From an uncultured Prevotellaceae bacterium (GTDB taxonomy: Bacteria; Bacteroidota; Bacteroidia; Bacteroidales; Bacteroidaceae), in contig CASGAM010000029.1 of assembly GCA_949299545.1 (NCBI GenBank), positions 90,894 through 154,893 of the forward strand: a DNA stretch of 64,000 nt, given 5' to 3'. Shown one piece after another: positions 34,511 to 43,826 of the stretch; position 1 is the first letter of the stretch, and every line of letters starts with the position of its first letter. The position numbers and the translations under genes are program-made. The notes under the pieces are model-generated. The model was not told where the DNA came from, did not search any database, and worked only from the letters and a program-made list of their open reading frames with translations.

Positions 34511-35002
34511 TTATTCAGTTTCAGCCTGCGGATAATGCAGGTTGTCAGGACGTATCTGTTCCAGCACCTCATGCAGGAATTTTGCAGCTTCCCATTTGGC
34601 CATGGGCAGGTCGTGCAGCAGGTAGTTGCCGCAATCGCGTGGGGTTGTCCCCGGAACCTCGCCTTCATAAGCGGCGATGAAGCGGAATGTTTCTTTCATG
34701 ATTTCGACCATGTCTTCGGATGAGAAATCACCTTTTACGAGCAGATAGTTGCCGGTGAGGCAGCCCATCGGTCCCCAGTAAACAATGCGGTTTCCCCATG
34801 TCGGATGGTTCCTCAGGAAGGTGGCCGCCAAATGTTCAATGGTGTGCAGTGCGCCTTGGCCCAAAGCCGGTTCGCGGTTAGGCGCTTTCATGCGGATGTC
34901 AAACGTCGTAACGGTCTCGCCGCCCACTTCGTCCTTTCTGGAGACATAAATGCCACGTTGCAGGTGAATGTGGTCGATGGTAAAACTTGGAATCTTTTTC
35001 AT
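34511..35002 (-). CDS. luxS: S-ribosylhomocysteine lyase LuxS
   Basis: A 163-residue metalloenzyme. Zinc ligands are in ALHTIEHLAATFLR (His, His) and RDCGNYL (Cys). The catalytic Cys/Glu region is GPMGCLTGNYLLV. It cleaves S-ribosylhomocysteine to homocysteine and DPD, the AI-2 precursor. It starts 23 bp after pfs ends, so pfs and luxS provide both steps of SAH recycling. Autoinducer signalling does not follow from this alone. An upstream in-frame ATG at 35119 falls within pfs and is not used. Confidence 0.96.
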   Translation of the reverse strand: MKKIPSFTIDHIHLQRGIYVSRKDEVGGETVTTFDIRMKAPNREPALGQGALHTIEHLAATFLRNHPTWGNRIVYWGPMGCLTGNYLLVKGDFSSEDMVEIMKETFRFIAAYEGEVPGTTPRDCGNYLLHDLPMAKWEAAKFLHEVLEQIRPDNLHYPQAETE

Positions 35003-35025
35003 TGATGCAGAGTTTATATTGTTTC

Positions 35026-35721
35026 TTATAATGTTTGCGGAAGGGAGTTCAGGAAAGTACGGATGACGCCGAAAGAACGGTCGGCTAATGTGTCCCAGAA
35101 TCCTTTGTACTGTGCCCAATGTCCGTCAGCGAAAGGGGTGTCGCTGATGATACGGAAACTTATGAACGGTATGCCGTAAAGATAGCATACTTGGGCGATG
35201 GCTCCCGACTCCATGTCGACGGCAAGGCCTTTGGGGAACTGAGTTTTGATGGTTTCCATTTCAGCCCGGTTTGTGATGAACTTGTCACCGCTGCAAATCA
35301 GTCCGCCATGGATATTACTTTCACAATGTATGGTGGCTGCAGCTTTTGCCAATGTTTCATGACCGTTGAACACCGGTGGCAATCCCTGTATCTGTCCGTA
35401 AGCGTTGCCCGTGCCGCACCATACGTCATGGTAGACCACTTGTGTGCCGTACACCACATCCATCACGCCGATTGTCGCATCGATGCCACCGGCAACACCT
35501 GTGCTGATGATGGCGTCCGGCCGGATGTTCATAATCAGTTCTGTCGTGCCAACGGCTGCGTTTACTTTTCCGATGCCACATTCCATGATATATAATGTAT
35601 TGCCGTTCAGATGGCCGGTACAATAGTCATAACGTCCGTGATGTTCGGTACGGACATCGGACAAAAGTCCGGTGAGCTGTTTCCTTTCGGAAGACATGGC
35701 AGCAATGATTCCTATTTTCAT
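35026..35721 (-). CDS. mtnN: 5'-methylthioadenosine/S-adenosylhomocysteine nucleosidase
   Basis: A 231-residue enzyme of the PNP/UDP fold. N-terminal MKIGIIAAMSSERKQL carries the general-base Glu (M-x-x-E). It also has GVAGGIDATIGVMDVVYG, AVDMESGAIAQVCY (ribose contacts Met-Glu-Ser) and RIISDTPFADGHW (catalytic Asp). It hydrolyses SAH to S-ribosylhomocysteine and adenine, and feeds LuxS 23 bp downstream. A 10-bp inverted repeat overlaps its promoter (see 35750-35782). Confidence 0.95.
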   Translation of the reverse strand: MKIGIIAAMSSERKQLTGLLSDVRTEHHGRYDYCTGHLNGNTLYIMECGIGKVNAAVGTTELIMNIRPDAIISTGVAGGIDATIGVMDVVYGTQVVYHDVWCGTGNAYGQIQGLPPVFNGHETLAKAAATIHCESNIHGGLICSGDKFITNRAEMETIKTQFPKGLAVDMESGAIAQVCYLYGIPFISFRIISDTPFADGHWAQYKGFWDTLADRSFGVIRTFLNSLPQTL

Positions 35722-35749
35722 ACGTTCGCCTTTAAAAGATTGTCAAGCG

Positions 35750-35782
35750 CAAAGATACGATTTTTCTGCCATAAATCGTATC
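35750..35782 (-). promoter_or_regulatory. Promoter and candidate operator of pfs-luxS
   Basis: On minus, TATCTTTG (35750-35757) is a -7 box 28 bp from the pfs ATG. GATACGATTT (35754-35763) and AAATCGTATC (35773-35782) form a perfect 10-bp inverted repeat with a 9-nt spacer. One arm overlaps the -7 box, the layout of a repressor operator. There is no T run, so it is unlikely to be a terminator. Confidence 0.5.
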
Positions 35783-35802
35783 ATGAAAACGGTGATATAA
35801 AA

Positions 35803-35830
35803 AAGGTGTACCTTGGGGAGGGTACACCTT
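35803..35830 (-). terminator. Terminator of the PepSY gene
   Basis: AAGGTGTACC / GGTACACCTT, a perfect 10-bp stem with an 8-nt loop. On minus it is followed by TTTTTTATA. It lies 18 bp past the PepSY stop. Confidence 0.85.
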
Positions 35831-35847
35831 GTTGAGCGTTGTTTTTC

Positions 35848-36285
35848 TCAGTCTATTTCCTTTATTTTACCTTTCTTGTCGAATTTCATGTCCACATCAT
35901 TGGTAAGTTCAACTTCGTATTCCCGAGGATCCTTTTCTATCCTGGTTATTTTCTCACCCGGAAACATTACGTTGACTTCTTTTTTAATGAAGTCGGGAAT
36001 GAAAACAGCCGGTACTTCATTTCTTTGGCAGTCTACTTCCGTCCAGTTACCTTTGCTGTCGAAACATACTTCCCAGCCGTTTACTAATTGTACCTCATAC
36101 GTCGGAGACTGGAAAAGATCTTTTTCGATCTTTATGTAAGATACCTTGGTGTTGGAAAAATGTTTGTTGAGAACTTCGCGGGCAGGAGCCGGAATGTCGG
36201 CTACGTTTCTTGTAATCACGTCATCGGCGCAAGCTGTGGTACCGATTCCCAATCCTAATACTAATGCCATTAAAATCTTTTTCAT
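35848..36285 (-). CDS. Periplasmic PepSY-like domain protein
   Basis: A 145-residue exported protein (signal peptide about 1-20, TTACADD). It has two PepSY-like (DUF2874) repeats, about 30-85 and 95-145: VSYIKIEKDLFQSPTYEVQL with GWEVCFDSKGNW, and KITRIEKDPREYEVELTNDV with DMKFDKKGKIKEID. Such proteins in Bacteroidota are small periplasmic sensors or inhibitors of unknown target. It lies 77 bp after the histidine kinase gene, on the same strand. It may be a regulated output or a sensory accessory of that two-component system. Confidence 0.85.
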   Translation of the reverse strand: MKKILMALVLGLGIGTTACADDVITRNVADIPAPAREVLNKHFSNTKVSYIKIEKDLFQSPTYEVQLVNGWEVCFDSKGNWTEVDCQRNEVPAVFIPDFIKKEVNVMFPGEKITRIEKDPREYEVELTNDVDMKFDKKGKIKEID

Positions 36286-36362
36286 AATCGTAAGTTTTAA
36301 ATGTTAATAATCAATTTCGTTGATACAAAGTAAACTTCAGATTTGGGAAAGAATTGGGAATT

Positions 36363-37649
36363 TCAGGCCAAATGTTCGTGTTTAGGGAATTTTAACACAA
36401 AGTGATGCTGCCCGTCAAAATTATATTGCAATTTAATATGATAATATTGTGTGATGGACTGTACGATTGACAGTCCCAGTCCGATGGAGTCTTTGTATCG
36501 GGAACCGCCTTTGTAGAAGCGGTTGAACATTTTGTCCTTGTCCAATGGTGTTTCGCCATCGTTGGTGATTTCCACACAGTTTTCGTCTGTTTGTATGATT
36601 ACGCTTCCCTTTTCGGGACTGTGTACGATGGCGTTTTTGATGAGATTGTTCATCAGCGTATGTGCCAGTGATTCGTTCATGTATGCGGTGCAAGGGCCTT
36701 TTTCATGCAGGCGGATGTCAAGCTGTTTGTCTTCATAAATTTCCGAAAGGAGACCGGTAATGCTTTTTATATGTTTGTTCAGATCTACTTCAGTAGTTTC
36801 CGGAAATTGTCCGTTGTGTATGCGCGAAAGCAGGAGCAATGATTTGTTGAGTTGTACGGCACGGTTGAGGCTTCCGTAAAGTTCGTCGATGGCTTTCAGT
36901 TCCTTTTCGCATAGGCATTCGCTCTCGGCCAATAATTCCAACTTCCCGAGAGCGATGGCCAATGGTGTCTGAAGTTCATGCGATGCGTTTTCAATGAATT
37001 GTTTCTGCTCTTCATAGGTACGTTCGTTACGGGCCTGCATGTCGATGGCGGCCTGTATAAGTGTTCTGAACTCTTTGATTTTTGTGTTGTTGGCCAACGG
37101 TGGCGCCTTACGGTCGGGGGATATGTTTTCCAGCCATGACAATAAGGTACGCATTGGTTTGAATATTTTTTTTAGCAGGAAACGGGTGCCCAGCAAGGTG
37201 CAGAGCCAAAGTATTGCATAAAGGGTAATAAGATACCAAAAGATGGCTCTTACGACATCATCCCGTTCCAATGTAGACAGTCGCAGTTCCAATTCATAAT
37301 AGTTCAGGTCTGATGCGCGGAAACAGGATTTCATGACTCTTACCGGTTCATATTCATCTTCCGTTTCGATGTAGACTGTTGAGTCGTAGAAACGTTCCTG
37401 ATAATCGTAGGCTTCTTCTTCCGTGATGGGGCGAATGGTGTAGCTGTGCAGTATCCGGTCTTCTGTCTTGAGGATGGTGGAATCGGCCAAGATTTTTCCG
37501 ACCACTATTCCGCGGTAGTTCTCAAGGGTATCGTCTGTTTCGTCCATTACTTCATCAATGATGGTGTAATAAAAGAAAATTCCCCATATTCCCATCAAGA
37601 TAATCAGGAAGACGGACATGTGACGGTTGATGTATTTCAGAAGGTTCAT
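36363..37649 (-). CDS. Sensor histidine kinase
   Basis: A 428-residue membrane kinase. TM1 about 10-32 (VFLIILMGIWGIFFYYTI) and TM2 about 137-162 frame a periplasmic sensor of roughly 100 residues. A short linker is followed by the HisKA box ENASHELQTPLAIALGKLEL (phospho-His in SHELQTP, near 223) and HATPase (NNLIKNAIVHSP N-box, GLGLSIVQSI G2-box). It resembles RprX/QseC-type kinases. It starts 25 bp after the response regulator stop. The periplasmic sensor and the downstream PepSY gene suggest an envelope signal. Confidence 0.93.
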   Translation of the reverse strand: MNLLKYINRHMSVFLIILMGIWGIFFYYTIIDEVMDETDDTLENYRGIVVGKILADSTILKTEDRILHSYTIRPITEEEAYDYQERFYDSTVYIETEDEYEPVRVMKSCFRASDLNYYELELRLSTLERDDVVRAIFWYLITLYAILWLCTLLGTRFLLKKIFKPMRTLLSWLENISPDRKAPPLANNTKIKEFRTLIQAAIDMQARNERTYEEQKQFIENASHELQTPLAIALGKLELLAESECLCEKELKAIDELYGSLNRAVQLNKSLLLLSRIHNGQFPETTEVDLNKHIKSITGLLSEIYEDKQLDIRLHEKGPCTAYMNESLAHTLMNNLIKNAIVHSPEKGSVIIQTDENCVEITNDGETPLDKDKMFNRFYKGGSRYKDSIGLGLSIVQSITQYYHIKLQYNFDGQHHFVLKFPKHEHLA

Positions 37650-37674
37650 GGCAAAAGTTTTTCTGTAGTGATGG

Positions 37675-38355
37675 TCATGTATCGGTCGTGAGTTTATACC
37701 CGAAACCGTATACGGACTTAATTTCCGGTTCTGAACCGGCCGCTTTCATTTTTTTTCGAAGGTTTTTCACTTGCGAGTAAATGAAATCGAGACTGTCGGC
37801 CTGGTCGATATTGTCGCCCCAGACGGATTCGGCGAGCGAGGTCTTGTTGATGAGCCGGTTGGGGTTGCTCGCAAAATAGTAGAGCAGGTCGAACTCTTTG
37901 CGGTTGAGAATCAATGGTTGTCCGTTGACGCTTGCTTCGCGGGTGTCGGGCGTGACGGTCAGGTTGCCTATGATGATACTGGTGTCGCCGTTCGCTTTCT
38001 TACGCCGGAGCAAGGACTTGACTCGTGCGTTCAGTTCGGCCAGATGGAAAGGTTTGGCCAGGTAATCGTCAGCGCCCAGATTCAGTCCTTCCACCTTGTC
38101 CTCGATGGAATCTTTGGCCGAAAGGATGATGACGCTTTCTTTTTTACGCTGTTTCTTGAGGTGCGCCAGGATGGAAAGCCCGCTTCCGCCCGGCAACATG
38201 ATGTCGAGCAGGATACAGTCATAATCGTAGTCGTTTATTTTGCTCATGGCTGTGGCATAGTCTTCGGCACACTCTACGATGAACTTTTCTTTCAGAAGCG
38301 ATTCCCTGACGGTGTCACGCAATGCTTCTTCGTCTTCGATAATCAGGATTTTCAT
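37675..38355 (-). CDS. OmpR/PhoB-family response regulator
   Basis: A 226-residue regulator. The receiver (about 1-120) has acidic DEE at 8-10, phospho-Asp in CILLDIMLPGGSG (near 52), Thr/Ser in VIILSAKDS and Lys in YLAKPF. The winged-helix effector (about 130-226) shows LNRKEFDLLYYFASNPNRLI and DFIYSQVKNLRKKM. It pairs with the histidine kinase directly downstream and lies 19 bp after a thioesterase gene. Confidence 0.95.
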   Translation of the reverse strand: MKILIIEDEEALRDTVRESLLKEKFIVECAEDYATAMSKINDYDYDCILLDIMLPGGSGLSILAHLKKQRKKESVIILSAKDSIEDKVEGLNLGADDYLAKPFHLAELNARVKSLLRRKKANGDTSIIIGNLTVTPDTREASVNGQPLILNRKEFDLLYYFASNPNRLINKTSLAESVWGDNIDQADSLDFIYSQVKNLRKKMKAAGSEPEIKSVYGFGYKLTTDT

Positions 38356-38374
38356 GAGCAGGGCATTTCCTTGT

Positions 38375-38785
38375 TTATTCCAGTCCGTCGATAGGCAGTT
38401 CGTCTTTTTTGCGGTAGCCGGTGTTGGTTACGATGGCAACGAGGTCACCCTCCCCGGTGAGGACGCGTACTTCTATGTATGGTATCTTATTGTGGTTAAA
38501 TGTTTCGCGGGCTTCCGCGTAGAGCGTTGTGCCGGGTTTTGCAGACTTTAGGAATGTGATATTAGAGCTGAGTGAAAGGGTAATGTTTTTATGGCTGTTG
38601 GCTACGGCCGCGAAGGCCAGGTCGGCAAGTGTGAAGATGGCGCCGCCCTGGCAGACACCGGCGGCATTGAGATGTTCTTGCGTAACAGTCATGCTGACAC
38701 GTGCATAGCCAGGTTCGATGTGGAGAATCCGCGCACCGGCATCGTATGCGAAACGGTCTTTAATGAGAAATTCGTTCAGTTTCAT
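38375..38785 (-). CDS. PaaI-type hotdog thioesterase
   Basis: A 136-residue single-hotdog-domain protein. GVCQGGAIFTLADLAFAAVA is the long central helix with the active-site Asp. NITLSLSSNITFLKSAKPGT and YIEVRVLTGEGDLVAI are core strands. PaaI-type enzymes hydrolyse acyl-CoA thioesters (phenylacetyl-CoA and others). The substrate is unknown here. A TATATTTG -7 box on minus (38814-38821) lies 28 bp upstream. It may share a transcript with the response regulator/kinase genes. Confidence 0.87.
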   Translation of the reverse strand: MKLNEFLIKDRFAYDAGARILHIEPGYARVSMTVTQEHLNAAGVCQGGAIFTLADLAFAAVANSHKNITLSLSSNITFLKSAKPGTTLYAEARETFNHNKIPYIEVRVLTGEGDLVAIVTNTGYRKKDELPIDGLE

Positions 38786-38896
38786 GATTATAACTATTTT
38801 AAGTCAGAGGTTTCAAATATACGTTTTTTCCCGGATGGTTGTATCACCGGCAGTGGCAGATGTGTGATAGTAATTCGGACTTATAACGATCCGTGT

Positions 38897-39625
38897 TTAT
38901 GCAAAAGTGGCCAGCAGGTCGTCCCATGCGTTGCAAAGGGCTTGCATGGACGGAAACAATAGGTCGGCTCCTGCGTCGAGCAGTATGCTGTCGGGGAGGG
39001 GGCCGGTGTTGACTGCAATGGTGAAGATGTTGGCGGCAACGGCCGCTTCGACGCCTAACGGTGCATTCTCGACAACGATGCCTTCCCAAGGTTGCAGATG
39101 GCCTTTCCGGAGTCCCATCAGGTAAGGTTCCGGGTTGGGCTTGCCATGCTTTACATCGAAGCTGGTCACCATCAGTTCCCACCGGAATATGCCCGGGAAG
39201 TTTGAGTTAAGCCGATCCAACAGGGTGACTTGCCCGGAGCCGGTGACAATGAGCGGTGTCCGTCCGCTGTCCTTAACCTTGATGAGCAGTTCGTGCGCGC
39301 CGGGCATCTTTGGTGCTTCGGGGCAACGGCTGAACAGGTCGGATTTGGCTTTGTAAATTACTTGTTTTTCTTCTTCCGTGGCGTCGCGTCCCCATGCTCG
39401 CTGCGCCAGAATATTGATGGTGCCTGCCCCGGTGCGCCCTTCATGTAAATAGGCTTCTTCGGCCGACATTTCTAATCCGAACTGGGTCATGGCGTGGCTC
39501 CACGCATACGCGTGATTAGGCATGGAGTCGAACAGTACACCGTCCATATCAAACAGCACGGCTTTGAGGCAAGTCTGCTCAAAGCCGTGTTTATTCAGAT
39601 AGTTTTCTTTTTCTTTTTCAAACAT
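38897..39625 (-). CDS. HAD hydrolase, beta-phosphoglucomutase-like
   Basis: A 242-residue HAD subfamily IA protein. Motif I is LFDMDGVLFDSMPNHAYAW, with a helical cap (about 45-105). Motif II is LIVTGSGQ. Lys is in VKHGKPNPEPYLMGL, and VVENAPLGVEAAVAA carries the motif IV acid as E-N rather than E-D. The family includes beta-phosphoglucomutases and sugar phosphatases. It begins 4 bp after pgi ends, which suggests a sugar-phosphate housekeeping role in that operon. Confidence 0.88.
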   Translation of the reverse strand: MFEKEKENYLNKHGFEQTCLKAVLFDMDGVLFDSMPNHAYAWSHAMTQFGLEMSAEEAYLHEGRTGAGTINILAQRAWGRDATEEEKQVIYKAKSDLFSRCPEAPKMPGAHELLIKVKDSGRTPLIVTGSGQVTLLDRLNSNFPGIFRWELMVTSFDVKHGKPNPEPYLMGLRKGHLQPWEGIVVENAPLGVEAAVAANIFTIAVNTGPLPDSILLDAGADLLFPSMQALCNAWDDLLATFA

Positions 39626-39629
39626 GGAT

Positions 39630-40979
39630 TTACTTGTTTAATCTCGCGCGGATGGCTTCGCTTTCCTTTTCATAACCCGGTTTGTTGAGGAGGGCAAACA
39701 TGTTTTTCTTGTAAGCCTCTACACCCGGCTGGTTGAAGGTGTTGACACCTAACAAGTTACCGCTGATACCACAGGCTTTTTCAAAGAAATAGATGATTTG
39801 GCCGAGATAGTATTCGTTAAGTTCAGGCACGATTAGGCGCATGTTGGGCACACCACCGTCAACGTGAGCGAGCTGGGTGCCGAGTTCCGCCATCTTGTTA
39901 ACCTCGTCGACACGTTTTCCCGCCAAGAAGTTCAAACCGTCAAGGTTCTCCTCGTCAGTTGGGAACAGTACTTTGTGGTTCGGTTGTTCGATACTGATGA
40001 CCGTTTCATAGATGGTACGCTCACCTTCCTGAATCCATTGGCCCATGGAGTGGAGGTCGGTAGTGAAGTCAACGGCTGCCGGGAAAATGCCTTTTCCTTC
40101 TTTGCCTTCTGATTCTCCGTAGAGTTGTTTCCACCATTCGTTCAGGTAATGCAATTTGGGTTGGTAGTTCACCATTATTTCTATTTTCTTGCCGGCATCA
40201 TATAATGCGTTGCGGCACGCAGCATATACGGCTGATGGATTTTCGGTGAACGGTACGTCAATGGCTGTTGCTTTTTCCATGTCGGCTGCGCCTTCTACTA
40301 ACTTGGCGATGTCGAATCCGGCTACAGCAATCGGGAGCAAGCCTACCGGGGTGAGGACAGAGAAACGACCACCCACATTGTCGGGTATCACGAAGCTCTT
40401 GTAGCCTTCTTTGTCAGCAGTTGTGCGGGCTGCGCCTTTCTTTGCATCGGTTACGGCCACGATGACCTTTTGCGCCATCTCCTTGCCGCGCTGGTCTTCG
40501 CACTGTTTCTTGAGCAGGCGGAAGGTGAGAGCCGTCTCGGTAGTTGTACCGCTTTTTGAGATGTTGATGACGCCGAATTTCTTGCCTTTCAAATAATCAC
40601 ACATTTCTGCCAGATAATCCTCACTAATGTTGTTTCCTGCATACAGAATGACGGGATTCTTGCTGTCGTTGAGCAACCACTGGAAACTGTTGCTCAAGGC
40701 TTCGATAACGGTACGTGCGCCCAAATAGCTGCCGCCGATACCGGCTACGACTACCACCTCGCAGTTGTCGCGCAACACTTTGGCTGTTTCGTTAACTTCG
40801 GCAATGAATGCCGGTGTGATGGAACTTGGCAAGTGTAACCATCCGAGAAAATCATTGCCGGGGCAGGTGCCGTTTTCCAGTGCTTCCTGTGCAGCCTTCA
40901 CTTTCGGTTCATAGGCTGAAATCGCGTTTGCGCTCAGAAACTGGGCGGCTTTTGTAATGTCTAACTGAATATTTTTCAT
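39630..40979 (-). CDS. pgi: Glucose-6-phosphate isomerase
   Basis: A 449-residue enzyme. SIS-fold motifs are [19 protein letters not shown] (near 80), [18 protein letters not shown] (near 140), [19 protein letters not shown] (near 205) and [19 protein letters not shown] near 370. It interconverts glucose-6-phosphate and fructose-6-phosphate in glycolysis. The length is that of the shorter bacterial Pgi group. It lies 58 bp after gpsA and 4 bp before the HAD gene. Confidence 0.95.
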   Translation of the reverse strand: MKNIQLDITKAAQFLSANAISAYEPKVKAAQEALENGTCPGNDFLGWLHLPSSITPAFIAEVNETAKVLRDNCEVVVVAGIGGSYLGARTVIEALSNSFQWLLNDSKNPVILYAGNNISEDYLAEMCDYLKGKKFGVINISKSGTTTETALTFRLLKKQCEDQRGKEMAQKVIVAVTDAKKGAARTTADKEGYKSFVIPDNVGGRFSVLTPVGLLPIAVAGFDIAKLVEGAADMEKATAIDVPFTENPSAVYAACRNALYDAGKKIEIMVNYQPKLHYLNEWWKQLYGESEGKEGKGIFPAAVDFTTDLHSMGQWIQEGERTIYETVISIEQPNHKVLFPTDEENLDGLNFLAGKRVDEVNKMAELGTQLAHVDGGVPNMRLIVPELNEYYLGQIIYFFEKACGISGNLLGVNTFNQPGVEAYKKNMFALLNKPGYEKESEAIRARLNK

Positions 40980-41037
40980 CTTTTTTCGCGTTTAAATATC
41001 TGTATTTAATTTGATTTTATCTGATTGGTTCTTCTGT

Positions 41038-42033
41038 TTATCTGAATGAATCGGTGAGGAGTTTTATCTCGATACTCGGCGAAATACGTTCGTACAGAAT
41101 GTTGTAGACGGCGTCCAAAATGGGCATGTTCACGTGCAGGTGCTTGTTGATGTCTTTCATACATTTCGTACCGTAATATCCTTCCGCTATCATTTCCATT
41201 TCAAACTGGGCACTTTTCACGCTGAACCCTTTGCCTATCATTGTTCCGAACACACGGTTGCGGCTGAAGTTGGAGTAACCGGTGACTAATAAGTCGCCTA
41301 AATACACTGAGTCGATGATGCTGCGTTCTATCGGGTGTACCGTTTTCAAAAAACGGTTCATCTCTTGGGCTGCATTGGATATCAGTACTGACTGGAAATT
41401 GTCGCCGTACTTCAATCCCGTGCAGATACCGGCCGCGATGGCATAGACATTTTTCAGGACCGACGCATATTCGATGCCGATCACGTCGTCGCTGGTCTTT
41501 GTCTTTACATAGTCGCTGGCCATCATGTCGGCAAAGTTCTGAGCTTTGTTCAGGTCGGCGCAGCCCACCGTGAGGTAAGTCAGCCGGCCGAGCGCCACTT
41601 CCTCGGCATGGCTCGGGCCGCCCAACACGGCTAAGTTTTCATCGGGTACGCCGTATATCTGGTGGAAATATTCGGAACAGATCAGGTTCTCGTCGGGAAC
41701 GATACCTTTGATGGCTGTAACGATGAATTTGTCACGCAGACGCGCCTTCAACTTTTTCAGATGGCTTTTAAGGTAGGGTGATGGCGTGACGAATACCAAC
41801 GTGTCAGACTCTTCCACAATTTTGTTGATATCTGAAGAGAAGTTGATGCGGTTGACATCAAACTTAACACCCGTCAGGTATGCCGGGTTATGCCCCAAAC
41901 GGCAGAATTCTTCTATGCGGTCGTCACGCCGCATGTACCAAGAAATGGAATCATTTCGCTCCAGCATCATTTTGGCGATGGCGGTAGCCCAACTGCCGCC
42001 CCCCATGATGGCTATGGTTCCACAGTTTCCCAT
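41038..42033 (-). CDS. gpsA: Glycerol-3-phosphate dehydrogenase [NAD(P)+]
   Basis: A 331-residue cytoplasmic enzyme. The N-terminal dinucleotide fold (IAIMGGGSWATAIAKMML) is followed by FIVTAIKGIVPDENL, LGGPSHAEEVALG and the catalytic Lys in EYASVLKNVYAIAAGIC. It makes sn-glycerol-3-phosphate from dihydroxyacetone phosphate for phospholipids. It starts 6 bp after lysS ends. Confidence 0.95.
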   Translation of the reverse strand: MGNCGTIAIMGGGSWATAIAKMMLERNDSISWYMRRDDRIEEFCRLGHNPAYLTGVKFDVNRINFSSDINKIVEESDTLVFVTPSPYLKSHLKKLKARLRDKFIVTAIKGIVPDENLICSEYFHQIYGVPDENLAVLGGPSHAEEVALGRLTYLTVGCADLNKAQNFADMMASDYVKTKTSDDVIGIEYASVLKNVYAIAAGICTGLKYGDNFQSVLISNAAQEMNRFLKTVHPIERSIIDSVYLGDLLVTGYSNFSRNRVFGTMIGKGFSVKSAQFEMEMIAEGYYGTKCMKDINKHLHVNMPILDAVYNILYERISPSIEIKLLTDSFR

Positions 42034-42039
42034 GATTCG

Positions 42040-43767
42040 TCAGTTAAGTTTCTCAATCCATGCCGCCACGTCGTTGACAGACGGTTTTTCGGTTTCTAAC
42101 TTATATTTTTTGATGATTTCGCCGATTTGTTGCTGTACTTTTTGAGGGTTGACTCCTTGAAGGTCGTTGACTAAATTGTAGCCTGCCTTTTGGAGTATCG
42201 GGACGAGTTCTTCGGCTATGCCAATTTCCATAAACTTGGCCGGTTGGTCTTTGGGGATTTTCTTTTCGGGGCGCATCTGTGGGAAGAACAATACTTCCTG
42301 GATGGTGGTTTGGCCTGTCAGCAGCATTGTCAGGCGGTCCATGCCGATACCGATACCTGCCAAGTTCGGCATGCCGTATTGCAGGGCGCGCAGGAAATCC
42401 TGGTCGATGAACATGGCTTCGTCGTCACCTTTTTCGCTCAGGCGCAACTGATCCTGGAAACGCTCTTCCTGGTCTATCGGGTCGTTTAACTCGGAGTAAG
42501 CGTTTGCCAATTCCTTGCCGTTGACCATCAATTCAAAGCGCTCGGTCAGTTCCGGATTGTTGCGGTGTTTCTTTGTGAGGGGTGACATCTCAATGGGATA
42601 ATCGGTGATGAATGTCGGTTGGATGAAAGTGCCTTCGCAGAATTCCCCGAATATCTCGTCTATCATCTTGCCTTTGCCGAAAGTCTCGTCAACTTCATCC
42701 ATGTTGAGTGCCTTGCAGACTTCGCGTATTTCCTCTTCGCTCTTTCCGTTCAGGTCATAGCCTGTTTTCTCTTTGATGGCATCGAGAATGCTGATACGCT
42801 TGTACGGTGCTTTGAAGTCAATGATGTTGTCGCCCACTTTCACTTGGGGCGTACCGTTGACATCCATGGCTATTTTTTCAAGCATCTGTTCCGTATATTC
42901 CATCATCCAGTACAAGTCTTTATAGGACACATACAGTTCCATGCAGGTGAACTCAGGGTTGTGGTTGCGATCCATGCCCTCGTTGCGGAAATTCTTTGAG
43001 AACTCATAGACACCCTCGAAACCGCCCACAATGAGTTTCTTCAGGTACAATTCGCAGGCGATGCGCATGTACAGGTCGATGTCCAGCGCATTGTGGTGGG
43101 TAATGAACGGACGGGCTGACGCACCTCCGGGGATAGACTGTAGGATAGGGGTTTCCACCTCTGTGTAACCGTCCTTGTCGAAAAAGGCGCGCATGGATTT
43201 ATAGATTTGCGCACGTTTGAGGAATGTTTCTTTCACGCCGCTGTTTACGACCAAATCAACGTAGCGCTGGCGGTAACGCAGTTCCGGGTCGTCGAAAGAG
43301 TCATACACTTCACCGTCCTTGGTCTTTACGATAGGCAACGGTTTGATGCTTTTGGCCAAAACGGTCAGTTCCTCTGCATGTACACTTATTTCGCCGGTTT
43401 GAGTTTTGAAAACAAAGCCTTTGATGCCCACAAAGTCGCCTAAGTCTAACAACTTCTTGAAGACAACATTGTACATGTCTTTGTTTTCTTCGGGACAAAT
43501 ATCGTCACGTGTGATATAAACTTGGATACGTCCTTTTGAGTCCTGCAATTCAATGAAAGAGGCTTTGCCCATGATGCGGCGGCTCATCATACGCCCTGCG
43601 ATACATACTTGGCGTTTTGCCCCATCTTCGTATTCTGCCTTTATGTCGGTTGAAAAAGCATTGGTAGGATATGCGGCGGCCGGATACGGGTCTATACCCA
43701 AGGCACGAAGTTCATTCAGGTTGTTTCTTCTGACGATTTCCTGTTCACTTAACTCTAAAATGTTCAT
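42040..43767 (-). CDS. lysS: Lysyl-tRNA synthetase, class II
   Basis: A 575-residue synthetase. The OB-fold anticodon domain (about 55-165: VCIAGRMMSRRIMGKASFIE) precedes the class II core: motif 1 in FDKDGYTEVETPILQSIPGG, motif 2 FRNEGMDRNHNPEFTCMEL and motif 3 GIGIGMDRLTMLLTG. About 60 extra C-terminal residues (KFMEIGIAEELVPILQKAGY) are a Bacteroidota-type extension. It is first gene of lysS-gpsA-pgi-HAD. Confidence 0.96.
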   Translation of the reverse strand: MNILELSEQEIVRRNNLNELRALGIDPYPAAAYPTNAFSTDIKAEYEDGAKRQVCIAGRMMSRRIMGKASFIELQDSKGRIQVYITRDDICPEENKDMYNVVFKKLLDLGDFVGIKGFVFKTQTGEISVHAEELTVLAKSIKPLPIVKTKDGEVYDSFDDPELRYRQRYVDLVVNSGVKETFLKRAQIYKSMRAFFDKDGYTEVETPILQSIPGGASARPFITHHNALDIDLYMRIACELYLKKLIVGGFEGVYEFSKNFRNEGMDRNHNPEFTCMELYVSYKDLYWMMEYTEQMLEKIAMDVNGTPQVKVGDNIIDFKAPYKRISILDAIKEKTGYDLNGKSEEEIREVCKALNMDEVDETFGKGKMIDEIFGEFCEGTFIQPTFITDYPIEMSPLTKKHRNNPELTERFELMVNGKELANAYSELNDPIDQEERFQDQLRLSEKGDDEAMFIDQDFLRALQYGMPNLAGIGIGMDRLTMLLTGQTTIQEVLFFPQMRPEKKIPKDQPAKFMEIGIAEELVPILQKAGYNLVNDLQGVNPQKVQQQIGEIIKKYKLETEKPSVNDVAAWIEKLN

Positions 43768-43794
43768 TTTCTATTGTTGTTATGTATATGGGGA

Positions 43795-43826
43795 CAAATT
43801 TACAAAAGTTTTGTGAACTAAGCCAA
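43795..43826 (-). promoter_or_regulatory. Promoter of the lysS operon
   Basis: On minus, TTGG (43823-43826), 20 nt, TAAATTTG (43795-43802), 27 bp before the lysS ATG. Confidence 0.5.

Noticed and set aside
34511-35721. Quorum-sensing locus based on luxS
   Set aside because: Only the SAH-recycling enzymes are present. No AI-2 receptor, transporter or kinase lies nearby, so a metabolic role is sufficient.
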